Assembly (NCBI GenBank): GCA_001724265.1
Contig: MEDY01000259.1
Span: forward strand, 1-44,092
Direction of reading: 5' to 3'
DNA: 44,092 nt
From: Rhizaria sp. SCN 62-66
Taxonomy: Eukaryota; Rhizaria, unplaced
Shown: positions 32,113 to 41,820 of the stretch, one piece after another
Numbering within the stretch: position 1 is the first letter of the stretch
Layout of the letters: each line of letters starts with the position of its first letter
Notes under the pieces: generated by a model
Database searches by the model: none
What the model saw: only the letters and a program-made list of their open reading frames with translations
What the model was told of the DNA's origin: nothing
Position numbers and translations under genes: made by a program

Positions 32113-33675
32113 ATGTCGTCCTCGGCATTGCTGGATCTGCAGGGCGAAGACAGCGCCAACGCCGTCCTCAACTTCGACTCCCATATCCCGGAGGAGCCTC
32201 TCAAGGCCTCGGATGCGCCCTTTTCTGTTCGCGCGGGCGTGCTTGCCTGCATTATGTGTCTCACGTTTGGCAGTTACTGGGTTTTCGATCTCCCCGGCGC
32301 CATCGAGACGCAGCTGCAGGAGTGGATGGGTCCCTCTTTCACCGAGAGCTCTAACGCCTGGCTCTACTCTGTCGTGTCCTGGCCCAACGTCGTGCTCGCC
32401 CTCGTCGGCGGCTTCATCGTCGATCGCGTGACGGGCATCCGCAAGGGCGCGCTGCTTTTCTGCTTCCTCATCATGATCGGCCAGGTCGTCTTCACGCTCG
32501 GCATCCAGTTCAAGACGTACCCCGTCGCCCTCGTCGGCCGCGTCATCTACGGCCTGGGTTCTGAGTCGCTCACCGTCGTCCAGAACACCATCACCGTGCG
32601 CTGGTTCTCCGGCTCCTCGCTCGCGCTCATCTTCGGCGTTGTCCTGGCCTTTGCGCGCGTCGGCTCGAGCGTCAACTTCGCGCTCACCCCTGTGCTCACC
32701 GAGAAGTCCGTCCCCTTCGCCATGTGGACCGGCACGGCCACGTGCATCTTCTCCTTCCTCGCCTGCTGCGCGCTCGTCGCGCTCGACTACGCCAACGCCA
32801 AGTACGTCGAGCCGCCCGCGCCGTGGGCCGCGGCGCTGGAGCCCGAGCTGGACCCCATCACCAACACGCCCATCATCAACCCCAATAACGGCAGCGGCGC
32901 GCACGGCGACAGCGACGGCTCCGCGGCCGCCGGCGAGGACCAGGTGTCGCTTTCGGACATCGCCAAGTTCCCCCTCAAGGCCTGGGTCATCTTCCTCATC
33001 TGCGTCTTCTTCTACCAGGGCGTGCTGACCTTTTACCAGGTTGCGTCCAAGATCATGCAGGAAACGGGCCGCCACTACTCGCCCAAGACGGCTTCGCTCT
33101 TCCTCGCCATCCCCAACTTCATCTCCATCGGCGCCTCCCCGCTCTTCGGCCGCCTCGTCGACTCCAAGGGCTTCGCGGTCACGTTCCTCATCATGGCCTC
33201 GGTGGTGCTGAGCACATGCCACGTCATGTTCCTCGGCGACGCCTACGAGTGGTTCTTCATCCACCCCGCCGCCATCATGGCCGTGCTGGGCCTGGCCTAT
33301 GCGCTGGGCGCCGCGTCGCTGTGGCCGCTGCTGCCGCACGTTATCGCCAAGAAGCTCGTCTCGACCGGCTTCGGCACCATGACAGCGATCCAAAACCTCG
33401 GCCTGTCCGTCTTCCCCCTCCTCATCTCCTACATCCGCGGCCTGAGCTCCATCAAGGGCACCAAGCACGAGTACGGTGTCCCCATTGTTATCTTCGTCGC
33501 CTGCGTCGCGCTCGCCGCCGTGCTGTCGGTCTGGCTCCTCGTCCTCGACAAGCGCAGCGACGGCAAGCTCAACGCGTCCGCGCAGCAGCGCCAGCAGATG
33601 GAGCTACTCGCCGAGGCCGAGGCCAGCGGCTTTGTCTCCATCAACGACGGCGAGAGCGGCGGCTACCTCCATTGA
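32113..33675 (+). CDS. MFSD1: MFSD1-like major facilitator transporter
   Basis: Twelve-span MFS protein, 520 aa in one exon, stop TGA; human MFSD1 is a lysosomal dipeptide transporter. Family-specific stretches: FGSYWVFDLPGAIETQLQ (loop after TM1), WLYSVVSWPNVVLALVGGF with the MFS motif-A-like region DRVTGIRKGA, GRVIYGLGSESLTVVQNT and ARVGSSVNFALTPVL. The central loop (about 240-285) is hydrophilic and Gly/Ser-rich. The second half has SDIAKFPLKAWVIFLICVFFYQGVLTFYQVASKIMQ, SIGASPLFGRLVD, ALGAASLWPLLPHVI and a terminal span before a polar tail. LLDL near the N-terminus could be a dileucine-type sorting signal (inference). ATG 32113 is the first in-frame ATG. Substrate not provable from sequence. 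Confidence 0.9.
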   Translation: MSSSALLDLQGEDSANAVLNFDSHIPEEPLKASDAPFSVRAGVLACIMCLTFGSYWVFDLPGAIETQLQEWMGPSFTESSNAWLYSVVSWPNVVLALVGGFIVDRVTGIRKGALLFCFLIMIGQVVFTLGIQFKTYPVALVGRVIYGLGSESLTVVQNTITVRWFSGSSLALIFGVVLAFARVGSSVNFALTPVLTEKSVPFAMWTGTATCIFSFLACCALVALDYANAKYVEPPAPWAAALEPELDPITNTPIINPNNGSGAHGDSDGSAAAGEDQVSLSDIAKFPLKAWVIFLICVFFYQGVLTFYQVASKIMQETGRHYSPKTASLFLAIPNFISIGASPLFGRLVDSKGFAVTFLIMASVVLSTCHVMFLGDAYEWFFIHPAAIMAVLGLAYALGAASLWPLLPHVIAKKLVSTGFGTMTAIQNLGLSVFPLLISYIRGLSSIKGTKHEYGVPIVIFVACVALAAVLSVWLLVLDKRSDGKLNASAQQRQQMELLAEAEASGFVSINDGESGGYLH

Positions 33676-34784
33676 AGGAACAGTTGCCAAACAACATCTC
33701 TAACGAACTGACAAGTAGAGGTGGGCACTGGTAGACAAAACAACGTTTGTTACCCTCTTTGTCTTGCTTTGTTTCGAGTTACTTCTCATATTTTGTTTTA
33801 TGATGAGAATGGTCATAGGATAACGGTCATCTCAAATAATCTCTGTTGTCTTTGCTATAATGCCGATGCTTGTTTTCACTGTTGTCGCTTTCGTAAAACA
33901 ACAAAAGCAACACATTTTTATTATTATCGCTGCGTTTTTGTTCTGTGTTTTGTTCTGTGACATGTTTAAGGATGGATTCAGCTGATTGAAGTCGTGCTTG
34001 CTCGTATTGTATTTCTACGCTGCATGCACACAGGGCGAAGTTTGCTGAGTTCTTTGTCGACATCTTTAATAGAAATTGCTATTTAGAATCGTAACTGGTC
34101 GTCTGCGTTTAGCTTGCTTCCCTAGTCAATTGATTGGCGTGCAGTATGTTATATCACGCAATGTTTTGAATGAAATATGTATTATTAGGGTGTTATTTGT
34201 GCGAAATATTAAGTAAGCAAGAGTGCAGTTGTCCGCTTTGACAACAACACTCAGAAAGAACAAACGAGAAAAGGAAAAACAAAAGACTAAAGACGGAGGC
34301 TAAGAAAACAAGAGCAAGCGAAAGTAAGAAACTTGCACGCAATACAACTTACAGGTATCGACAGTGTCAACAGATGTAAGCATCGACACATACTATGGAT
34401 GGAAGATATGAGAGACTACAACTCCCCCCAACAGAAATCACAATCAAGTTCTCAAAAGCACAGTCGATGTCAGGAAAGGCGATAAACTGACACATAAATG
34501 ACATCACAGATGCTTGCTAACTTGATCGATAAATACATTTCATGCACTCCTCCAGAACTGCACACATCTTTAACTTATAACCGATGCAGTGTAGATTTGA
34601 AGTAAGGCACAGAAGAGAACAAAAGACGAAGACGAAAATAACGACAATGACCTAATTTAGCTGGATAAAAGCAATGTCGGTAAAAAAAAAGGCAATACGA
34701 ACTTAGACTGCATCCAAACGCAATCTCGTGATAAGATTATCATTCACAACAAGTGCTGACATCGCATCTCAGTAGTATTTTGCT
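33676..34784. other. Convergent 3' intergenic region, 1.1 kb
   Basis: Between the 3' ends of the MFSD1-like gene (+) and the TMEM223-like gene (-). AT-rich; 34250-34330 is A/G-rich. No credible ORF, RNA gene or repeat recognised. Confidence 0.5.
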
Positions 34785-36061
34785 TTACTTCTTCTCCTCG
34801 CTGCCCGCGCTCTCGCTCGGGCTCGCAGCGGTAGCCTCCGAACTAGCGCCCGCGGCGCCAGCGCTGGCCGCACCGGGGACATTGACGCGCTTGAGAGTGA
34901 TCGGGCTGAAGCCCAGAATGGGGTCGAGCACGCCAGTCAAGTCGAACATGCCCTTCTTGTTGAGCACGTAGGGGTGCTTAGACGTGCTCACGCACAACGG
35001 GAGGTACTTAGAGGACTGCAGCATCGACTGCGTGATGCGCTCGTCGAGCCCCGTGACGTTGCTGCGCGGAATCGTGGCCGTCTTAGTGCCGAACGGAGTG
35101 TAGACGTTAAGGTGGATCGGGTCCGTCGGGCCGCTCACGGTCATCTAACATGTTGAGATACAACACAATCGGAAATAGATATAAAAGAAAAAATATGTGA
35201 ACACTCATTCAATCAATCTCTAGAAACAACGTATTCTCGATTGGCCCACTTATCATTGCATTCTTCTAACCAATTGCGGTACAGTTACACTCGTGCGTGC
35301 GTCACTGCAGGTATATCACGGATGTTTGCGATCTAACGTACGGTCTTGACAATCCTGCGCACGGCGGCGGAGTGGATCTGGTAGACCAGCGCCATGGACA
35401 CCGTGGCGACGGTGGGCATGAACACGGACGCGGGTGCGCCGCTATGTGTGATGGCGGCGACGACGTAGCTCCAGTACGCCATCTGCGTCACCAGGAAGCC
35501 CGTCGTGAAACGGTGCGCGAGCATCGACGCCGTGTTCTCGAACACCACAAGCGGAACGGACGTGCTCAGGATCGGCTTGCCCGTCGTGGCGTCGGTCAGC
35601 GTCTCCGGGAACACTTCCTCGTAGAGCAGGTGGTAGCCGGCAGGGCGGCCCGCAGCCTCGGCCTCAGCGGCCGCCAGCGCGGCGGCGTCGAACTTCAGCG
35701 GCTTTCCATCCTTGTCCACCTTCGCGCCGGGCTTCGCCGTGGGCTCGGCAGCGGCGGCCGAGGCGTCGGCGGACGTCGCGGCCGCGGTGGCGTCGGCGGC
35801 AGCGCTGTTGTTGTTGGCCTTGCTCGCCTTGCTGTCGGTGGACTTGAACGCGGCGGGGAAGTGCAGGACGGGGGTGTTGTTGATGCTCACAAAAGCGGGG
35901 GCAGACGCAGCCAAGAGGGTAAGTGTGGGCGCGGCGCGGGAAGAGAGCATAGTAGGGTTGGCGGGCGCAGCCGTGAAGGTAGCGGCGGCGGAGACACCGC
36001 CAACTCCCCGGACTGCGAGGCGCTGGCTAAGGCGCGACATGGCACGCATGGAAAGCGCCAT
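34785..36061 (-). CDS. TMEM223: TMEM223-like mitochondrial inner-membrane protein, two exons
   Basis: 359 aa, exons 35342-36061 and 34785-35144; intron GTACGT...TAG in phase 0; stop TAA. Human TMEM223 assists cytochrome c oxidase assembly. The N-terminus MALSMRAMSRLSQRLAVRG lacks acids and is Arg/Ser-rich, a good mitochondrial presequence. An Ala/Ser/Lys linker runs to about residue 135. A first hydrophobic span is about 172-195 (TGFLVTQMAYWSYVVAAI) and a second about 200-220 (SVFMPTVATVSMALVYQI), followed by RRIVKTV. Exon 2 resembles the TMEM70/186/223 C-terminal domain: HLNVYTPFGTKTATIPRSNV, then YLPLCVSTSKHPYVLNKKG and DLTGVLDPILG, close to the PLKV...YFLLDKTGHF region of TMEM223. An Ala/Ser/Glu tail is extra. 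Assignment within the TMEM70 superfamily to 223 is probable. Confidence 0.75.
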
Positions 36062-36703
36062 TGGACCTAGAAACAATGAAATTAAGCAGAAAATAGTGTC
36101 AGATGGTGCAAAACAGTAACGATGCAGCGCGTTGTCGGAGATTGGCAGAGCTAAAGATGTGCAAAGTTTGCAGATTTTCGAGAGGACCGCCCGCAGCCCA
36201 GTCACGCTCGACTGCAACGACCGACGACGCGGCTCACGGTCATCGACCGAACAGCGCAAAAGCAGACTCCGCCCTGCCGTCTACCATCGTCTATTAGTAT
36301 TGAAATCAAACTATTACTCCGCCACAGTTTTAAAATATTTGTATTCTTTCCAACGCGTTCACCGAGGTATATCTTCTATGCGTACTCGCTGTGCCGACTC
36401 TCTACGCTCCCGACCACCCTCCTTCCTCGCGCGCTGCTTCTCTCTCACTCTCGCTCTCTCGTTTCGTTGTCTTTTCTACTGTCTCGCTCTTGCCAGGGTG
36501 CACACCGGGTTCTTGTTGTTTGTCAGGCACACAACAAGCAGACCTCGCGCGTATTCCTTTCCCCCCCAGGTGACACTATATCTTTCCCACACGTCTCGTT
36601 TCCCCGTAGTAACAGTAGCAGCAGCAGCAGCAGCAGCAACAGCAACAGCAGCAGTCGGAAGCAGACTAAGACTGCGTCTGACTCCTCTGCCGCGGACATT
36701 GAA
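36062..36703. promoter_or_regulatory. Divergent promoter region of the TMEM223-like gene and the four-span protein gene
   Basis: GC-rich from 36160 to 36290, then a long pyrimidine-rich stretch (36420-36570) typical of leaders/introns on the plus strand. A run of AGC/AAC codons (36610-36660) is open in frame with the downstream gene, so a short upstream exon plus intron ending in a TAG or CAG acceptor is possible, but no ATG-bearing exon could be fixed. A possible acceptor at 36066-36067 lies just upstream of the TMEM223 ATG. Confidence 0.4.
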
Positions 36704-37999
36704 ATGAGTGCTACGCCTCTCTACAACGGGAACAACAACAACAGCGGCAGCGCTGGCAACTCATCGCGTTCGTACGATGAGAGCAATGGCAACAACAACG
36801 CTGGTGCCAACGCTCTGAGGAACCGCGGCAACACGACCTCCCCGACCGCGCCCGGCACCGGCGCCGGCCTTGGCAGCCCCTCCGGTGGCATCTACGGGAG
36901 TTCGCACGCGTTCGGCACCGCGCCCGGCGGCGGCCGCCACCCGTCGATGCGCAACCTTCGCAACAACAACAACAATAACTCCGTCTCGGGCTTCGGCAGC
37001 CCCTTCGGCCTCTCGTCACCCAACGTCAACGGCGAAGGCAACGGCGGCACGTACAACGCCGCGAATGGCGGCACGTTCAACTCGACCCTGTCCAGCCCCG
37101 GCGGCGGCTACAACGGCAACTCGTTCCGCTCGCCGATCGCGCCCTCGGCGGCGCTCAAGACGCTCACTGCGTCGGCCGCGACGGCCGCCGAGGTCACGCT
37201 CGACGCGAGCTCGGTCCCCGCGGCCGACGCTGACGCGCTGCTGATCCCTGTGTCGGTGGCGCAAGTGCCCGCGCGCTTCCGCCCCAAGGCGCGCGAACGC
37301 CGCAGCCGCGAGAGCTTCATCATGCTGCGCGTCGAGGCCATCGTGCTCTTCATCGCGTTCATCTCCACGGCGGCCATGTTCAGCGAGGGCAACGCCGCGC
37401 TGGTGTGCCTCTGCGTGCTCGGCGCGCTCTTCTGCGTGCTGGGCTTCCACGGCGCGATCCGCGCTGACCCGCACACGCTCTTCGTCTTCTGGGCCGGCAT
37501 CCTCGCCTGGGCCGTGGGGCTCGCTGGCGTGATCCTCTACTACGTCTTCGTGGGCTCCGAAACGCTGGGCATCGCGCGCCGCCGCTGCCGCGACAACCTC
37601 TACGTGGCGCGCTTTGGTGACGGGTGCGCGGTCAACCCCGAGCAGTGTCGCGCTGAGTGTATACACCACGTCGAGACCAACCTCGTCGCCGTCATCGGCG
37701 TCTTCGGCGTCCTCGCAGTCGTCATCCTCGCCTTCGCCGCGCTGCAGGCGCGCGGGCTCTACAAGCGGCTCATTTTCGACGAGGCGGAGGCCGACGAGGG
37801 CGGCGGCAGCGGCAGCGGCGGCAGCGGCGCCTATACCGGCGTGAGCCGCAGCGGCGTCGGCCTCAGCGGGGCCGGAGTCAGCGGCGCGGGCGGCGCCCGC
37901 AGCGGGGCCCGCGGCGGCAACGATGACGATGACGACGGTGTGGTGTTTACCGTGAACGAGGCGCACCAGGCGGACCCCTTCGTGCTCCTGCAGGGCTGA
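36704..37999 (+). CDS. Four-span membrane protein with Asn/Gly/Ser-rich N-terminus (tetraspanin-like topology)
   Basis: 431 aa from the first in-frame ATG; stop TGA. Residues 1-200 are an Asn/Gly/Ser-rich, presumably disordered cytoplasmic tail. Four hydrophobic spans follow: about 208-226 (EAIVLFIAFISTAAMF), 230-248 (ALVCLCVLGALFCVLG), 255-278 (LFVFWAGILAWAVGLAGVILYYVF) and 325-345 (LVAVIGVFGVLAVVILAFAAL). Between spans 3 and 4 is a loop of about 45 residues with four cysteines (RRRCRD, GDGCAV, EQCRAECIHH). The layout resembles tetraspanins or other four-pass proteins, but the diagnostic CCG motif is absent. The C-terminal tail has Gly-Ser repeats, an Asp run and VVFTVNEAHQADPFVLL. I do not recognise the family. 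The true N-terminus may extend upstream through a spliced exon. Confidence 0.65.
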   Translation: MSATPLYNGNNNNSGSAGNSSRSYDESNGNNNAGANALRNRGNTTSPTAPGTGAGLGSPSGGIYGSSHAFGTAPGGGRHPSMRNLRNNNNNNSVSGFGSPFGLSSPNVNGEGNGGTYNAANGGTFNSTLSSPGGGYNGNSFRSPIAPSAALKTLTASAATAAEVTLDASSVPAADADALLIPVSVAQVPARFRPKARERRSRESFIMLRVEAIVLFIAFISTAAMFSEGNAALVCLCVLGALFCVLGFHGAIRADPHTLFVFWAGILAWAVGLAGVILYYVFVGSETLGIARRRCRDNLYVARFGDGCAVNPEQCRAECIHHVETNLVAVIGVFGVLAVVILAFAALQARGLYKRLIFDEAEADEGGGSGSGGSGAYTGVSRSGVGLSGAGVSGAGGARSGARGGNDDDDDGVVFTVNEAHQADPFVLLQG

Positions 38000-38839
38000 G
38001 GCGAAACATGTGATATTCCGTATCTGCGTGCTCGTACAAAGCCGGTATCTTTAGATTGAGCTCTTGCACTTTTGAAGTCTTTGTCAGGAGATAGATTGAG
38101 CAACGATATGGAGCATGCGAATTGCGATGAATGTTTGTTTTGTTGTTTTAAGCTTTGTTAAGGTATCTAGATGTGTGAGTTAGTGCGCTTGTGGCGGGCC
38201 AAGTGTGCTGTATAAGGTTTAGTAGTCTATATAGGTCTTGTTGCGGGAATACAAATAAGAAATACACATAATATCCAATTGAATTATGTTATATGTCTTC
38301 GTATTGATCGTAGAGTCGAACATCTGGGCCAGATATCACATGTTTTGGGTGAACGTAACACGCTGTTGCTGCGCGTTTGTGGTCGGGTTTGGGGACTCTC
38401 TGTCGGCAACGACCGCGGCAAAAGCGAAGAAAAATGAGCCTCTGTAGCAACACAATGGCAACATCAAGTGAAGATGTGGCGAAGTGCTGAGAAAGGGCGT
38501 TGTGTAAGATGTCTATTTGTATTTACGGCAGAGCTGACATTGTTTATTTGGGGCTGCGCATATGGATGCGAAGCGAGTCGGTTCCGCACTCTCACTCCCA
38601 ACCTGAATACTCCCGCACACTACCACATAACGCCATTCAATCTTGGCCCCAAGAAACCAACGTGCTATTTTAAGGTGGAAAACGATGTATAGTCACTTAT
38701 ATTTTGTATTGAATTCCGCTGGTACTAATCTTCTTTCGTAGTCACGTCTTCTCTGTCTTCACTCCACTCACACACTCTCTCGATCCACTCCTGCTTCACT
38801 GTTGTATCGTCTCCGCTGGATCGCATAGTCAGGTGACTT
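38000..38839 (+). promoter_or_regulatory. Intergenic region upstream of WDR4
   Basis: Contains the 3' UTR of the four-span gene, an AT-rich stretch, the second copy of the multi-block element (38373-38449), and a pyrimidine-rich leader (38745-38815). A 74-codon ORF (38468-38692) has no family resemblance. Confidence 0.5.
38373..38449 (+). promoter_or_regulatory. Multi-block upstream element, copy 2 (WDR4)
   Basis: Blocks GCGTTTGTGGT (38373-38383), GGACTC (38393-38398), hairpin GTCG-GCAA-CGAC, AAAAGCGAAG (38420-38429) and GCCTCTGTAGCA (38438-38449). They match the order at 30108-30193. Hairpin sequence differs between copies but pairing is retained, and the loop is a GNRA tetraloop here. Confidence 0.5.
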
Positions 38840-40802
38840 ATGTTCGCTACGTGCGCTGTCACCGGTCTCGTGGCCGTTGCCCCTCTGCTCCCCATCTCCG
38901 CCAACTCGTCCTCGGTTTACATCAAGAAGACGACTGATGCTGCTGAGGCGCTGGTGGCTCTGCCCTTCCCGACCTCGCTCGAGACCGCGTCCGCGCTCTC
39001 CCTCGTTCACCCCGCCACGGCCACGCTCGTCGAGGCTGACGCGCATATTGCCGAGGACGCCAATGAGGGCGACGATGACAACGACGACAAGAAGGACGAT
39101 AAGAAGAAGGACGCCAAGAAGGACGCCAAGAAGACTGACGTTGCTGCGCCCGTCAAGGTCCAGACCCCGTCGACGGAGTTCTTCTCCCCCTCTGTCGTGC
39201 GCGCGATGGGCTTCGACCGCAGCGGCAAGTACCTCGTCTGCGCCTCGGACAGCCCGCTTCTTGTGGTCTACGCCGTCCCCGGCCAGGCCGACAGCGGCTA
39301 CACGGCCGAGAAGCCTGTCGCGGCCTACTGCCCGCTCTTCCGCCGCCCCTCGGCGCTGACGTTCACCCCCGACAACCGCTTCATCATTGTCGGTGACCGC
39401 ATTGGCGACGTCTACGCCATCCCGTACGTCAAACATCTTTCGACGGAACCATAACACGAACAAAACAAGTCACATCATCGACTCCCAGTTCGGTCATGTT
39501 AAATTGTTTTGATTGGGATTTGTATCCGATATCATTCTTGTATTGTACCTTCATCTTGCTCACATTTATCTTCCCATCTCCATCCTCTCTGTGCATTACG
39601 CTCCGCCCAGCCTTGCGTCGCTGCTGGCCGGCCGTCCCGCGGCCCCGCGCCTGCTGTTCGCCCACAGCACGCTCGTGCTCACGCTGGCCTTCATGCGCAA
39701 CCCCGCGAACGGCGAGCCCGTGCTGGTGTCGACCGACGCCGAGCGCAAGGTCCGCGTCTCGCGCTGGCCCCACTTCTACGTCATCGACAAGATGTGCGTC
39801 GGCCTCCCCGGCATGCCCGCCGCGCTCCTGCCGCTCGCCGGCAGCGACGCCAGCAGCGCCAGCCAGTTCGTGAGCGTGGCCGCGATCGAGCCCCTGCCGT
39901 CCCATGTGTCGGTGTCGGGTAAGGTCGACACGTTGCCCCCCACGGCCGCGGCCTTCGACGCGCGCGTGTGGTCCACCGCGCTCAACGCCGGCGCCGCCTC
40001 CAACACCAGCGCCGCCGCCGTCGCGCTCGCCCGCGGCGAGATCGAGGTCAAGCCGCGCCTGCCCGCGCTCGGCGAGGGCGCGGTCGCGGCCGACTACTCG
40101 GCCATGGTCTACCCCGCGAGCGCCACACTCGTGGCCGCGGGCTCCGCGCACGTTGCCGTGGTCGCGCCCGCGGTGCTGCGCGCGATCCGCCCCGTGCGCC
40201 GCGGCCTCACCCCGCGCCCCAACGTCCACCTGCCCGCGCTGGCGGACCTGGTCGCCGTCGCCGTCGCCGGCGTCGGCGCTGATGCCGCGGTGCGCCAGGC
40301 CGCCAAGGTCGAGGTTGTCGTGGCCGACGGGGTGGCCGTGAACGCCGAGGAAACCCGCGTCGCGGCGCTCGCCACCGCCTCCCGCGGCGGCGCGCAGATC
40401 GCCGTGCTCACCGCGCGCAACGAGCTGCTCGAGGCGACCGTGGGTGCGAGCGAGGACGGCGCGACAGTAACCGTGACTGTCACCGGCTGCACCGCGCTGC
40501 CCGAGGCGCCCCGCGCCGTGGTCGTGACGCTGCCGTCCCCGTCCTCCACGATGCTCGCGCTGTCGGCTACCAACGCCGCCGTCGCGGCGGCCGCGGCGGG
40601 CGTGGCCGTGGGCGACATGTGGGTCATGTCGACCGAGAACGACCTGCACACGCGCGCGCTCGAGTCGTACTTCAAGAACGAGATCGTGTTCGCGTTCAAG
40701 GAAGCCGTCAAGGAGAACAGCAAGGCTAAGAAGAAGAACAAGAAGGCCGATGGCGCGGCCGAGGCCGAGGCCGAGGCGGCTGAGGAGGAGGATGACGAGT
40801 GA
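38840..40802 (+). CDS. WDR4: WDR4/Trm82, non-catalytic subunit of tRNA m7G46 methyltransferase
   Basis: WD40 protein that partners METTL1/Trm8. Exons 38840-39423 and 39611-40802, intron GTACGT...CAG splitting a Pro codon; 591 aa, stop TGA. Seen: an N-terminal propeller strand with an acidic/Lys-rich insert (about 70-100, DDDNDDKKDDKKKD), VVRAMGFDRSGKYLVCASDSPLLVVY, LTFTPDNRFIIVGDRIGDVYAIP, then in exon 2 LLFAHSTLVLTLAFM and the family hallmark STDAERKVRVSRWP followed by FYVIDKMCVGLPG, equivalent to the D-R-D-E-K-I-R-V-S segment of WDR4/Trm82. The second half is degenerate, Ala/Val-rich propeller sequence. The C-terminus is a Lys-rich then Glu/Ala-rich tail (KAKKKNKKADG, EAEAAEEEDDE), suited to nuclear/tRNA contact. 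Longer than human WDR4 (about 412 aa) because of inserts. Confidence 0.88.
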
Positions 40803-41797
40803 ATGAAGCGTCGCGTTGAATGACTGTGCAAGAGTGAGCAGAACAGCTCAGTATTCATTCATGCTGACTTTTCCGAGTTGTGGTTTCATTATTTCGTAGT
40901 AGCAGGGCCAGAAACACATTCATGATATGACATAATACAATATATACAATTGTTTCAATATTACAGTAACGTTTGACTGTTCAATTCAGGGGTAAGGTGT
41001 TGGGGTGCAGGTACAATAATGTACATACATTTAGAAGACAGATTGTATTGTAAGCTTATTTGATAAAGTGATATTATGAAGGTCGTTAAGATGTTATGAA
41101 CGGAAGTTTTACAAGATCAACGTCGCCGTTGAGATCTTACACACACACAACACGTGTGGCCCATTGCGGTTGTTGTAGTCGTCGTTATTGAGTCAGAACA
41201 ACACATAAACACCCTGACAATGAGTCAAGTGAGGCACATATGAAATCACACAAGGGGCTACATTGTGATCACGAAAAATCAATAACACCAGATTTACGAT
41301 GACAGGACATCAAAACTAGACAGAGACTAGGAGACTGTAAGAAGAGAAACTACGACGAAGACTACAACGATGACGGAACGGGAATGCGAGAACAAGCGAA
41401 GACGGCAGGGCAAGTGTGTAAGAGTGACTTTTCGAATGGAAACAAAAAACGAACAACACTGCGACTGTAGCTACGCGTTGTTGTGAGAAGATGGGTATCA
41501 CAAAAGATTACGGTAACGAGAGTTTGATAAACTAACAAGTGCGAGAGAGCTCGAGCCAGAGTCCAATGCTAAAGAGTGACAACAGTCACCTTTCGAGCAG
41601 TTGAGCAAGAGCAGAATACAGAGCGACGCCGAATAACTGCAAAACAGTTACGCTAGTTATCAAATTAAGATGACGGCAACAGTACGAACAGAACACGAAC
41701 AGGAGATAGGGCAGCAGCAGACAAGTATCCAAACAAACAAGCAGAAACAAACTTAGCACAAAAGCTAGTTTGCGAGTCAAAGCTACTTATGCTTGAG

Positions 41798-41820
41798 TGT
41801 GTGTGTGTGTGTGTGTGTGT
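41798..41820. repeat. TG dinucleotide microsatellite
   Basis: Uninterrupted alternating G and T, about 11 units, in the gene-poor terminal region. Confidence 0.95.

Noticed and set aside
31900-33468. 522-codon minus-strand ORF opposite the MFSD1-like gene
   Set aside because: Composition is Asp/Glu/Arg/His/Gly-rich, as expected from the antisense of a GC-rich, C-ending-codon gene. The plus strand encodes a clear transporter.
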